A DNA stretch of 55,557 bases from an uncultured Dorea sp. (GTDB lineage: Bacteria; Bacillota; Clostridia; Lachnospirales; Lachnospiraceae). The notes beneath the pieces were generated by a model. It was not told where the DNA came from. It ran no database searches and saw only the letters and a list, made by a program, of their open reading frames with translations. Location of the stretch: positions 70,797 through 126,353 of the forward strand of contig CAJTZE010000002.1 in NCBI GenBank assembly GCA_910584265.1. Direction: 5' to 3'. The position numbers were made by a program, and so were the translations under genes. Below are positions 34,880 through 43,546 of this stretch, in pieces. The number at the start of each line of letters is the position of its first letter. Within the stretch, counting starts at the first letter, position 1.

Positions 34880-35929
34880 ATGGGAAATGTAATGTCATAC
34901 AGCGGTATTGTGACAAAGGTTCGCGCCATGCAGGCGAAGCTTCTTACGGAGCGTGATTTTGAAAATATTGCGGGCTTAAGAAGTGTTCCGGAGGTGGTGG
35001 AATACCTGAAGGGGAAGCCGGCATATGCAGATGCATTGAACCGGATGGACGATACGCTGTATCACAGAGGAAATGTGGAAAAGGTCCTCGGCCAGTCGCT
35101 GTATGCGGATTATTCCAGAATATACCGGTTTGCAGGTATGAAGCAGAAGCAGTTTATCAAAGGGTTCTGGAAGCAGTATGAGATTGCACTGATCAATTAC
35201 TGTCTGCGTATCGTGTTTAATCATTACGACATGCCGTTTGATCTGGACTATAAGAAGGAATATTTTGACCGTTATTCGCAGATTTCAATTGATAAACTGG
35301 TTACGTCGGAGAATATCGGAGAGCTGGTTGAGAATCTGAAAGGGACGGAATATTATGAGCCGCTGTGGCGGTTCCGGGATTCCGAAGAAGCGACCCTATA
35401 TGATTACAATATGGCTTTGGATCAGTATTATTTCCGAAACGCATGGCGCAGGCAGCGGAAGGCGCTGAGTAAGGAAGAACGGAAATTGTATACAAGAGAC
35501 TGCGGAGTGAAGATCGATCTTTTGAATCTGCAGTGGATCTACCGGGCGAAGAAGTATTACCATATGCTTCCGCCGGATATTTATCAGATGATGATACCCA
35601 TCCAGTACCGGCTGAAGGAAGAAGAATTTAAGGCTCTGGTCGAAGCGCCGTCTCTGGAGCAGTTTATTCAGCTTGTCTCAAATACATATTATAAGAGATA
35701 TCTGGATGCGTCGTGGCAGCAGTACGCTGTTGAACAGGTGTATAAGGACTGCCTGCACAAGCTGTATATATCAGACCGGAGAAGGAATCCTTATTCTATC
35801 GCGACAGTAAACACTTACCTGTTTTTGAAGGAAGAGGAGATTGATAAATTAATTACGGCCCTTGAGTGTATCCGATATGGATTGTCACAAAAGGAAACGC
35901 TGGAGTACTTAGGAGGTGTGAGTCAATGA
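34880..35929 (+). CDS. ntpC: V-type ATPase subunit C
   Basis: This 349-residue subunit C (AC39/d type) sits as a funnel between the membrane rotor ring and the central shaft. The N-terminus YSGIVTKVRAMQAKLLTERDF and repeated helical units (VPEVVEYLKGKPAYADALN, YEIALINYCLRIVFN, PFDLDYKKEYFDRY) are typical. ATG 34880 has GAGGTGG ahead. Its stop overlaps the start of subunit I (ATGA at 35926-35929), so translation is coupled. The length is normal. Confidence 0.92.
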   Translation: MGNVMSYSGIVTKVRAMQAKLLTERDFENIAGLRSVPEVVEYLKGKPAYADALNRMDDTLYHRGNVEKVLGQSLYADYSRIYRFAGMKQKQFIKGFWKQYEIALINYCLRIVFNHYDMPFDLDYKKEYFDRYSQISIDKLVTSENIGELVENLKGTEYYEPLWRFRDSEEATLYDYNMALDQYYFRNAWRRQRKALSKEERKLYTRDCGVKIDLLNLQWIYRAKKYYHMLPPDIYQMMIPIQYRLKEEEFKALVEAPSLEQFIQLVSNTYYKRYLDASWQQYAVEQVYKDCLHKLYISDRRRNPYSIATVNTYLFLKEEEIDKLITALECIRYGLSQKETLEYLGGVSQ

Positions 35930-37863
35930 TTGTAAAGATGAAATTTCTGCAGATCAGCGGACCAGAGACGGATATTGACCGGATGTGCAATCAGTATCTT
36001 TCCAGGCACGAGATGCAGCTTGAGAGCGCAATTGCCGAACTTAAGACGACTGACAATCTGCTGCCCTTTGTGGAGGTAAATCCTTACCGGGGTTCTCTTG
36101 CAAGAGCGGAGCAGTTCTGCGGGCTTCTCGAGGGGGAGAAGCCCAAACCGGATATGACGATGGATAAGGAAGCAGTTATGTCCATGCTTTGGGAGATTCA
36201 GCACGAATATGTGGAGATGCAGGAGAAGAGAGATCTGTTGAAGAAACAGTCCGATGAAACGAGGGAAGGCGCCAATGCGCTGGAGCCGTTCCGATCTATG
36301 AATGTGGATCTGGGAAAGGTATCCGATTACCGGTTTTTGAAGGTACGTTTCGGGCGTTTGGGGCTGGAGCAGTACCGAAGGCTGGACAAATATCTGTTTC
36401 GGGATTTGAAGGCGGTATTTGTGGAAGGCTCCCGCAATGAAAATTATGTGTATGGAGGCTATATTGCCGCGAACCGTGATAGCGGAGAGGTGGATTCGAT
36501 ATTTAATTCTCTTCGGTTTGAACGGATTTCGCTTGGAGGCAGTTTTACGGGAACACCGGAGCAGGCCTATCAGGAAATAAAAAAGAAACAGGATTACATG
36601 AAACAGCAGATTGATGAGCTTGATAAGAAGATGGCGGAGCTTATGAACTCCCACGCCGCACAGCTTTTAGGAGCGAAGGAGCAGCTGAGGGAGCTGGCAG
36701 ATTATTTCGACATCCGCAAGAAGGCGGCAAAGATTGGCGGCAATGAGGAGAAGGGCGGACGATATATCCTCTGCGGCTGGATGGGCGAAGATGATGTAAC
36801 TCAGTTTTTGAAGGAAACCAGAGACGATCCGAATGTGATGGTTATGGTGGAGGAAAACAGAGAGAAATTCTTTGGAGATCCGCCGACGAAGCTAAAGAAT
36901 CCCCGGTTCTTTAAGCCCTTTGAGATGTTTATTGAGATGTATGGTCTTCCGGCGGCAGGTGAGATGGATCCGACCATGTTTGTGGCGCTGACCTATACCT
37001 TTATCTTTGGCGCTATGTTTGGAGATTTGGGGCAGGGAGCAGTGCTGTTCGCGGCAGGCGGCCTGCTGTATCTAACAAAGAAGATCAATCTGGCAGGGAT
37101 AATTTCGGTTGCAGGACTCTTCTCCATGTTTTTTGGATTGATGTTCGGCAGCGTGTTTGGATTTGAGGATATACTTCCGGCGATATGGCTGAGGCCTGTG
37201 GAAGCGATGACCAGACTGCCGTTTGTGGGCCAGCTAAATACAGTATTTATTATAGCGATTGCTTTTGGTATGGCGTTGAATATCCTGGTGATGATCTTCC
37301 AGATCATTAACGCGGCAAAGGTACACGATCTGGAAAATCTTCTGTTTTCCCACAACGGTATTGCAGGCTTGGTGTTCTATGGATTTATTGTTCTGACGGT
37401 TGTTTTGTATATGACCGGGCACAAAACACCAGGCAATATCCTGCTGGTAGTTTTCCTGGGTGTTCCGATCCTGTTGTTCCTGTTTAAGGAGCCGCTAGGG
37501 AACCTGGTAGAGAAGAGGCATAAGAAAATGGAAGTCAGCAAGGGAATGTTCCTGGTACAGGGGTTCTTTGAATTGTTTGAGACCATGCTGAGTTATTTTT
37601 CCAATACTCTTTCCTATGTGCGTATCGGAGCCTTTGCAGTCAGCCACGCGGCGATCATGGAGGTGGTGCTGATGCTCTCGGGAGCGGAGAGCGGACACGC
37701 GAATCTGTTCGGAGTAATCCTGGGGAATCTGATCGTTATGCTATTTGAAGGATTGATCGTAGGCATTCAGGTGCTGCGTCTGGAATATTATGAGTTGTTC
37801 AGCAGATTTTACAAGGGAAGCGGACGGCAGTTCAAGCCGTTTAATAATACAAGTACAAAATAA
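35926..37863 (+). CDS. ntpI: V-type ATPase subunit I (stator)
   Basis: This 645-residue subunit I/a provides the stator channel for ions. The N-terminal half (to about residue 345) is soluble and partly coiled coil. The C-terminal half has about seven to eight membrane helices (LTYTFIFGAMFGDLGQGAVLF, VAGLFSMFFGLMFGSVFGF, and others). The arginine in LSYVRIGAFAVSHAA (about residue 565) matches the essential stator Arg that faces the rotor glutamate. The frame is open upstream to 35866, but ATG 35926 overlaps the subunit C stop and has AGGAGGTG in front. Subunit K follows 35 bases later. Confidence 0.92.
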   Translation: MIVKMKFLQISGPETDIDRMCNQYLSRHEMQLESAIAELKTTDNLLPFVEVNPYRGSLARAEQFCGLLEGEKPKPDMTMDKEAVMSMLWEIQHEYVEMQEKRDLLKKQSDETREGANALEPFRSMNVDLGKVSDYRFLKVRFGRLGLEQYRRLDKYLFRDLKAVFVEGSRNENYVYGGYIAANRDSGEVDSIFNSLRFERISLGGSFTGTPEQAYQEIKKKQDYMKQQIDELDKKMAELMNSHAAQLLGAKEQLRELADYFDIRKKAAKIGGNEEKGGRYILCGWMGEDDVTQFLKETRDDPNVMVMVEENREKFFGDPPTKLKNPRFFKPFEMFIEMYGLPAAGEMDPTMFVALTYTFIFGAMFGDLGQGAVLFAAGGLLYLTKKINLAGIISVAGLFSMFFGLMFGSVFGFEDILPAIWLRPVEAMTRLPFVGQLNTVFIIAIAFGMALNILVMIFQIINAAKVHDLENLLFSHNGIAGLVFYGFIVLTVVLYMTGHKTPGNILLVVFLGVPILLFLFKEPLGNLVEKRHKKMEVSKGMFLVQGFFELFETMLSYFSNTLSYVRIGAFAVSHAAIMEVVLMLSGAESGHANLFGVILGNLIVMLFEGLIVGIQVLRLEYYELFSRFYKGSGRQFKPFNNTSTK

Positions 37864-37898
37864 ACTATTAGGAAGCAGAGATAAGGAGGACTTTTATC

Positions 37899-38333
37899 AT
37901 GACAGTAACAGTGAAATTATTACTTATTGCAGCCCTGATGCTTAGCATCGTGATTCCATTTGGAACATTTCTTCTTGGAGAGAAATCTAAGAAGCGATAT
38001 AAGAGGGCGGTCGGAGCCAATGTATTTTTCTTTTTCAGTTCTTTTGTGATTGCAGGTATTATAATGTTTTCCGGCGTTCCGGTGCAGGCTGCTGATGCGG
38101 CAGAGGCTGCAGCTGCCAGTGCAACCGGATTTGGATATCTGGCCGCAGCACTTTCTACCGGTTTGTCATGTGTGGGCGGCGGTATTGCCGTTGCAAGTGC
38201 GGCAAGTGCAGCGCTTGGCGCGATCAGCGAGGATTCCAGTGCGCTTGGTAAGTCATTGATCTTCGTAGGTCTGGCAGAGGGTGTGTGTCTGTACGGACTG
38301 ATTATTTCTTTCATGATTCTGGGCAGGCTTTAA
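37899..38333 (+). CDS. ntpK: V-type ATPase rotor (proteolipid) subunit K
   Basis: This 144-residue membrane-ring subunit has four predicted helices arranged as two hairpins. The second hairpin is classical: a glycine- and alanine-rich helix (STGLSCVGGGIAVASAASA) and a helix carrying the ion-binding glutamate in VGLAEGVCLYGLIISF. The first hairpin (LLLIAALMLSIVIPFGTFLL, then VFFFFSSFVIAGIIMF) has no carboxylate and is strongly diverged. There is thus one ion site per four-helix unit. The glutamine ligand of Na+-pumping Enterococcus NtpK is not evident in helix 3, so the coupling ion is uncertain. AAGGAGG precedes ATG 37899, and subunit F starts two bases after the stop codon. Confidence 0.9.
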   Translation: MTVTVKLLLIAALMLSIVIPFGTFLLGEKSKKRYKRAVGANVFFFFSSFVIAGIIMFSGVPVQAADAAEAAAASATGFGYLAAALSTGLSCVGGGIAVASAASAALGAISEDSSALGKSLIFVGLAEGVCLYGLIISFMILGRL

Positions 38334-38334
38334 G

Positions 38335-38643
38335 ATGAAGATGTATTTGATCAGTGATAATGTCGATACGCTGACAGGGATGCGGCTGGCCGGCATGGAC
38401 GGAGTTGTGGTCCACGAAAAGGATGAGCTGAGGACGGCTATTGAGACAGCGATGGAGGATAAGTCGGTGGGAATCATACTCCTGACAGAAAGGCTGGGAA
38501 GGGAATTTCCGGAGCTTTTGGATGAGATTAAGCTGGAACGGACGATGCCTCTGCTGATCGAGATTCCTGACAGACACGGAACCGGACGTAAGAAGGACTT
38601 TATCACATCTTATGTAAATGAAGCGATTGGATTGAAACTGTAA
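38335..38643 (+). CDS. V-type ATPase subunit F (central stalk)
   Basis: This 102-residue subunit F binds subunit D in the rotating shaft (it is called NtpG in Enterococcus). The fold is Rossmann-like. The N-terminal strand MKMYLISDNVDTLTGMRLAG, the segment SVGIILLTERLGREFPELL and the ending PLLIEIPDRHG match the family. It starts just after the subunit K stop (spacing two bases), with no strong ribosome site of its own, so translation is probably coupled. The length is standard. Confidence 0.9.
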   Translation: MKMYLISDNVDTLTGMRLAGMDGVVVHEKDELRTAIETAMEDKSVGIILLTERLGREFPELLDEIKLERTMPLLIEIPDRHGTGRKKDFITSYVNEAIGLKL

Positions 38644-38660
38644 AGAAGAGGGTGAGAAGC

Positions 38661-39248
38661 TTGACGATAGAAGAAAGAATTGCGCATATACAGGAATCGG
38701 CCATGGAAGAGGCGAGGCTGAAGGCGGATGCAATTACGAAGCAGCATGAGAAGATGCTGGCGGGGATTTTTAATCAGCATCGGGATGAGGCTGTCCGGCA
38801 GTCGGAGGTGCGCATCCGGGGAGAGCTGATTAATGCCAGGCAGCAGCAGAATATGGCGGCATCCAGAGCACAGATTGAGCTGAAGCGGGAGTACGGCAAG
38901 CGTCAGAAGGAGCTTAAGAAGGAGCTGTTTGAAGAGGTGGAACGTAAGCTTCAGGAGTATATGAAAACCGATGCGTATGAGAAGGCGCTGGTGCAGTATA
39001 TTGAGAAGGCGCTTAGATTTGCCAACGGCGAGGAGCTTACGATTTATATTAATCCGACAGATGCGGATAAGAAGGATTATCTGGAAGAGCATACCGGCAT
39101 GAAGCTTACGGTCAGCAAGGAGGATTTCGTGGGAGGAGTCCGTGCGGTGGTTCACGGCCGTAATGTGCTGATCGATCACGCGTATAAGGGAGCTCTTGAG
39201 AATGAGTATCAGAAGTTCTTGTTCAGAGGAGGTGTGGGCATTGGATAG
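38661..39248 (+). CDS. ntpE: V-type ATPase subunit E (peripheral stalk)
   Basis: The 195-residue peripheral stalk subunit has a long N-terminal charged helix (IEERIAHIQESAMEEARLKA onward) and a globular C-terminal domain ending in VGGVRAVVHGRNVLIDHAYK, typical of bacterial subunit E. I prefer TTG 38661, which has GAGGGTGAG at 38648-38656; GTG 38652 would lie within that ribosome site. The end overlaps the start of subunit A by eight bases. It pairs with the G/H-type subunit encoded first in the operon. Confidence 0.9.
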   Translation: MTIEERIAHIQESAMEEARLKADAITKQHEKMLAGIFNQHRDEAVRQSEVRIRGELINARQQQNMAASRAQIELKREYGKRQKELKKELFEEVERKLQEYMKTDAYEKALVQYIEKALRFANGEELTIYINPTDADKKDYLEEHTGMKLTVSKEDFVGGVRAVVHGRNVLIDHAYKGALENEYQKFLFRGGVGIG

Positions 39249-41016
39249 TATAAATACAGGTACAATTTATGGTATTAACGGGCCCGTCATCTACTTGAAG
39301 GGAAAGAGCAGCTTTAAGATGTCGGAAATGGTCTATGTGGGAGAAGAGAAGCTGGTAGGCGAGGTTATCTCTCTGGATAAGGATCAGACGACGATTCAGG
39401 TATACGAGGAGACTTCAGGCCTGAGACCGGGCGAGAAGGTAGAGTCCTCGGGCGCTCCGGTGTCTGTGACGCTGGCACCGGGAATCCTGAATAATATTTT
39501 TGACGGAATTGAGCGTCCTCTTGAGCGGATTGCGGATACAGGAGGAGCGTTTATTACCAGAGGTGTTTCCGTGGATTCGCTGGATACGGAGAAGCTGTGG
39601 GAGACACATATGACGGTGTCAGAGGGCGATGTGGTGCATGGCGGCACGATTATTGCGGAGGTTCCTGAGACCAGGGCAATTGTCCACAAGTGTATGGTTC
39701 CGCCGGATGTGGAGACGGCTGAGGTGGTAGAGACTGTCTCTGACGGGGAATATACGATCCGGGATGTTCTGGTAAAGATTAAGCTACCGGACGGAAGCAT
39801 GCGGGAGCTTACCATGACGCAGAAGTGGCCGATCCGTGTGGCAAGGCCGGTGAGCCAGAGATATCCGGCAAGCATCCCGCTGGTAACCGGGCAGCGTATC
39901 TTAGATACTATGTTCCCGATTGCTAAGGGAGGAACGGCGGCGATCCCGGGAGGATTCGGAACAGGAAAGACGATGACTCAGCATCAGATTGCAAAATGGT
40001 CGGATGCGGATATTATTATTTATATTGGCTGCGGCGAGCGCGGCAACGAGATGACGCAGGTATTGGAGGAGTTTGGCGAACTGATCGACCCGAAATCCGG
40101 GAATCCTCTGATGGACCGTACGACGCTGATCGCAAATACCTCCAACATGCCGGTGGCTGCCCGTGAGGCGTCTATTTACACAGGACTGACACTGGCGGAA
40201 TATTACCGTGATATGGGCTATGATGTGGCGATCATGGCGGACTCCACATCCCGGTGGGCGGAGGCTCTGCGCGAGCTGTCCGGCCGTTTGGAGGAGATGC
40301 CGGCGGAGGAAGGCTTCCCGGCATATCTGGCATCCAGGCTGTCGGCCTTCTATGAGCGCGCAGGTATGATGCAGACCCTAAACGGCGCTACAGGCTCCGT
40401 ATCGATCATCGGTGCGGTATCTCCGCAGGGAGGAGATTTCTCCGAGCCGGTAACGCAGAATACCAAGCGTTTTGTACGGTGCTTCTGGGGACTGGATAAA
40501 TCCCTTGCTTATGCAAGGCATTTTCCGGCTATCCACTGGCTGACCAGCTACAGCGAGTATACGATGGAGCTGAGTGCCTGGTATACGGATCATGTGTCGC
40601 CGAAGTTTGTGGATTACAGAAACCGGCTGATGGGGCTTTTGAGCCAGGAGAATAATCTGATGGAGATCGTAAAGCTGATTGGTGCGGATGTGCTTCCGGA
40701 CGATCAGAAGCTGGTGCTTGAGATTGCCAAGGTAATCCGTCTGGGATTCCTGCAGCAGAACGCATTCCATAAGGATGATACCTGTGTATCCATGGAGAAG
40801 CAGTTCCGCATGATGGATGTAATCCTGTATCTGTACCGGAAGAGCCGGAAGCTGGTGGCAATGGGCCATCCCATGTCTGTATTGAAGGAAGAGGGGATCT
40901 TCGAGAAGGTGATTGCCATTAAGTACGATGTGCCGAATGATAATCTGCAGCTTTTGGATGTGTATAAACAGGATATTGATGATTTTTATAACCGCGTATT
41001 GGAAAAGAACGCATAG
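39241..41016 (+). CDS. ntpA: V-type ATPase catalytic subunit A
   Basis: This 591-residue catalytic subunit binds and hydrolyses (or makes) ATP. The start is TTG 39241, inside the end of ntpE, with AGGAGGTG at 39228-39235; the open frame upstream belongs to ntpE. The N-terminal barrel (TIYGINGPVIYLKGKSSFKM), the non-homologous region characteristic of A subunits, P-loop GGFGTGKTMTQHQ, and YIGCGERGNEMTQVL with its catalytic-site Glu/Arg are present. Later motifs ADSTSRWAEALRELSGR and GDFSEPVTQNTKRF complete the family picture. It is followed after 15 bases by subunit B. Confidence 0.96.
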   Translation: MDSINTGTIYGINGPVIYLKGKSSFKMSEMVYVGEEKLVGEVISLDKDQTTIQVYEETSGLRPGEKVESSGAPVSVTLAPGILNNIFDGIERPLERIADTGGAFITRGVSVDSLDTEKLWETHMTVSEGDVVHGGTIIAEVPETRAIVHKCMVPPDVETAEVVETVSDGEYTIRDVLVKIKLPDGSMRELTMTQKWPIRVARPVSQRYPASIPLVTGQRILDTMFPIAKGGTAAIPGGFGTGKTMTQHQIAKWSDADIIIYIGCGERGNEMTQVLEEFGELIDPKSGNPLMDRTTLIANTSNMPVAAREASIYTGLTLAEYYRDMGYDVAIMADSTSRWAEALRELSGRLEEMPAEEGFPAYLASRLSAFYERAGMMQTLNGATGSVSIIGAVSPQGGDFSEPVTQNTKRFVRCFWGLDKSLAYARHFPAIHWLTSYSEYTMELSAWYTDHVSPKFVDYRNRLMGLLSQENNLMEIVKLIGADVLPDDQKLVLEIAKVIRLGFLQQNAFHKDDTCVSMEKQFRMMDVILYLYRKSRKLVAMGHPMSVLKEEGIFEKVIAIKYDVPNDNLQLLDVYKQDIDDFYNRVLEKNA

Positions 41017-41031
41017 AAGGAGGGAGAGGCT

Positions 41032-42441
41032 ATGGCAATAGAATATCTTGGCTTAAGTAATATTAACGGTCCTCTCGTTGTCCTGGAAGGACTGCAGGAT
41101 GCGTTTTTTGATGAGATCGTTGAATTTGTAATTGATGGAAATCAGAGAAAAATGGGCCGTATTGTCGAACTGAATGACGACAAGGCGGTCATACAGGTAT
41201 TTGAGGGGACAGAGAATATGTCCCTGACAAATACCCATACAAAGCTTTCCGGCCATCCCATGGAGGTGGCGGTATCTCCGGATATGCTGGGAAGAACTTT
41301 TAACGGCGTGGGCGAGCCGATTGACGGACTTGGCTCTCTGTTCTCAACGGATAAGAGGGATATCAACGGCCTGCCGTTAAATCCGATCCGAAGAGAGTAC
41401 CCGCGTAACTATATCCGTACCGGAATTTCGGCGATTGACGGACTTACCACGCTGATCCGCGGTCAGAAGCTTCCTATTTTCTCGGGGAACGGCCTGCCGC
41501 ACGACCAGCTTGCAGCACAGATTGTAAAGCAGGCGTCGCTTGGTGACGATTCCGACGAGGAATTTGCAATTGTATTTGCGGCGATGGGCGTAAAGCATGA
41601 CGTGGCTGACTTCTTCCGGAAGACCTTTGAGGAGAGCGGCGTTTCGGATCATGTGTGTATGTTCCTGAATCTGGCAAATGACCCGGTGGTAGAGCGTCTG
41701 ATCACGCCGAAGGTTGCGCTTACAGTGGCAGAGTATCTGGCGTTTGAGTGCGATAAGCATATTCTGGTTATTTTGACGGATATGACCTCCTTTGCAGAGG
41801 CCATGCGTGAGGTATCCTCTTCACGAGGCGAGATTCCTTCCAGAAAGGGATATCCGGGCTATCTGTACAGTGAACTTGCGACGATTTATGAGCGTGCCGG
41901 AATCGTGCAGGGAGCAAAGGGGTCTGTGACCCAGCTTCCGATCCTGACTATGCCGAATGATGATATTACTCATCCGATCCCTGACCTTACCGGATATATT
42001 ACCGAGGGACAGGTGGTATTGGACCGTAACCTGCAGGGGCAGGGAATCTATCCGCCGATCAGCGTGCTGCCGTCGCTGTCCCGTCTGATGAAGGACGGCA
42101 TCGGAGAAGGCTACACAAGAGACGATCATCAGGATCTGGCGAACCAGCTGTTCTCTTCCTATGCAAAGGTGGGCGAGGCTAGGAATCTGGCTTCGGTTAT
42201 CGGCGAGGATGAGCTGTCGGATCTGGATAAGAAATATCTGGAATTCGGACGGGAATTTGAGAAGCGTTATGTGGGCCAGGGCATGACAGAGAACCGGACC
42301 ATTCAGGATACGCTGGATCTTGGCTGGGAGCTTCTTCAGATTCTGCCGAGAGAAGAGCTTGACCGTATTGACACGAAGATTATAGAGAAATACAGAAAGG
42401 AGCCTTCAGATGGATCCACGGGAATTTCCGACGAAAGGTAA
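41032..42441 (+). CDS. ntpB: V-type ATPase regulatory subunit B
   Basis: The 469-residue non-catalytic subunit alternates with subunit A in the hexameric head. There is no P-loop, as expected; instead IRGQKLPIFSGNGLPHDQLA stands in its place. Further family motifs are YLAFECDKHILVILTDMTSF, YLYSELATIYERAGIVQG and GQVVLDRNLQGQGIYPPISV. ATG 41032 has AAGGAGGGAGAGG ahead. The end overlaps subunit D by 32 bases, a tight operon arrangement. Confidence 0.96.
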   Translation: MAIEYLGLSNINGPLVVLEGLQDAFFDEIVEFVIDGNQRKMGRIVELNDDKAVIQVFEGTENMSLTNTHTKLSGHPMEVAVSPDMLGRTFNGVGEPIDGLGSLFSTDKRDINGLPLNPIRREYPRNYIRTGISAIDGLTTLIRGQKLPIFSGNGLPHDQLAAQIVKQASLGDDSDEEFAIVFAAMGVKHDVADFFRKTFEESGVSDHVCMFLNLANDPVVERLITPKVALTVAEYLAFECDKHILVILTDMTSFAEAMREVSSSRGEIPSRKGYPGYLYSELATIYERAGIVQGAKGSVTQLPILTMPNDDITHPIPDLTGYITEGQVVLDRNLQGQGIYPPISVLPSLSRLMKDGIGEGYTRDDHQDLANQLFSSYAKVGEARNLASVIGEDELSDLDKKYLEFGREFEKRYVGQGMTENRTIQDTLDLGWELLQILPREELDRIDTKIIEKYRKEPSDGSTGISDER

Positions 42442-43030
42442 CCTGATGCTGGCGAAGAATTCGCTGGCGCTTGCGAATCAGGGCTATGACCTGATGGATA
42501 AGAAGAGAAATGTTCTCTTAAAAGAGCTGATGGCCCTGATTGATGAGGCGAAGGATATACAGGAGCAGATTGATTCTACATTTACCAAAGCGTATGCATG
42601 CCTGCAGCGGGCGAATATTGAGCATGGTATCAGCAAGGTGCAGGAGCTGGCATTTACCGTTCCGATTGAGGAGTCTATACGGATTCAGACCAGAAGTATT
42701 ATGGGAACGGAAATTCCGCTGGTCAAATATGATGAGAAGCAGAATAATCTGACCTATTCCTTCAGCAGCACGAGAGAATCAATTGATATGGCCAGAGAGG
42801 CATTCCGGGAAGTGAAGGATCTTACGATCAAGCTTTCCGCAGTGGAAAATTCCGCCTACCGGCTGGCCGGCAACATCAAGAAGACCCAGAAGCGGGCAAA
42901 TGCATTGAAGAATATTACCATTCCGATGTACACCGAGCTGGTGCGGAATATCAATAACGCACTGGAGGAGAAAGAACGGGAGGAATTTACCCGGCTGAAG
43001 GTGATCAAGAGCATGAAGAGTGCCTCGTGA
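42410..43030 (+). CDS. ntpD: V-type ATPase subunit D (central shaft)
   Basis: This 206-residue subunit D forms the antiparallel coiled-coil shaft that rotates in the A3B3 head. The N-terminal helix GNLMLAKNSLALANQGYDLM and the C-terminal helix KKTQKRANALKNITIPMYTE are the conserved paired helices. ATG 42410 lies within ntpB with AAAGGAGCC at 42396-42404. It is the last gene of the operon. No typical terminator follows; instead, a long rod-shaped RNA structure begins 21 bases after the stop. Confidence 0.94.
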   Translation: MDPREFPTKGNLMLAKNSLALANQGYDLMDKKRNVLLKELMALIDEAKDIQEQIDSTFTKAYACLQRANIEHGISKVQELAFTVPIEESIRIQTRSIMGTEIPLVKYDEKQNNLTYSFSSTRESIDMAREAFREVKDLTIKLSAVENSAYRLAGNIKKTQKRANALKNITIPMYTELVRNINNALEEKEREEFTRLKVIKSMKSAS

Positions 43031-43050
43031 GAATAAATTATATATGGTGT

Positions 43051-43257
43051 TCCGGAAGAGAACCGGCGTCGACAAAGCCGCTGTACTTTAAGCAGGCGAG
43101 ACAACAATCCGGTGAACTAACTACTAACTCCGGCCAGGATGCGCGGCAGAGACTGCGCACCCAAGTCTTCGTAAGTAGTGGATTTCACCCCCATTAAAAG
43201 CGTCTCGGATACCCTGTTTAAAATACAGCGGCTTTGTCGGCGCCGGTTCTCTTCCGG
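43051..43257. ncRNA. Candidate structured noncoding RNA (long rod with branched apex), class and strand not settled
   Basis: Bases 43052-43068 pair perfectly (17 bp) with 43241-43257. After one T-G pair, 43070-43085 pair perfectly (16 bp) with 43224-43239. The rod continues with TTTAA/TTAAA (43087-43091, 43218-43222), CAGG/CCTG (43093-43096, 43213-43216) and GAGAC/GTCTC (43098-43102, 43202-43206). Inside the apex are GGTGAA/TTCACC (43111-43116, 43184-43189), ACTAC/GTAGT (43120-43124, 43175-43179) and TGCGC/GCGCA (43140-43144, 43155-43159). No protein frame fits. The overall shape recalls 6S RNA or the raiA-motif RNA of Clostridia, but I cannot confirm either. No clear promoter or T-run flanks it on either strand. 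On + it could be the 3' part of the V-ATPase transcript. Confidence 0.55.
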
Positions 43258-43350
43258 GAGGAAGGGCGCTGTGCTAAACCGGGAGGGGGTTGCAGAGAAG
43301 GAGCCAAACCAGGGATTTGCACACAAAGTCCGTAAGAATGCGTATGTTTC

Positions 43351-43379
43351 TTGACGAACGGGGATTCATTTGCTAGAAT
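43351..43379 (+). promoter_or_regulatory. Promoter of the acidic HTH gene
   Basis: TTGACG (43351-43356) is 17 bases from TAGAAT (43374-43379). The start site near 43386 gives a leader of about 160 bases that includes a CGTTGC/GCAACG hairpin (43503-43519) just before the ribosome site. The stretch 43258-43350, between the RNA candidate and this promoter, is G-rich; I recognise nothing in it. Confidence 0.65.
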
Positions 43380-43546
43380 AAAGAAATGGGAAAAATATGG
43401 GTTTATCAAGCAACTTATTTATTTACATAGAAAGCTGCGAGGGGGATAGACCTGTGTGGGAGAGTATAAATTTCAGGCAGAAGGGAGCTTCTGTCTATGA
43501 AGCGTTGCCAAAAGCAACGGCAATTAATAATAAGGAGGAGTCTATT

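Noticed and set aside
43117..43409. Short - strand open frames between ntpD and the acidic HTH gene
   Set aside because: They lie across the strongly paired RNA candidate, have no ribosome sites and show no protein-like composition.
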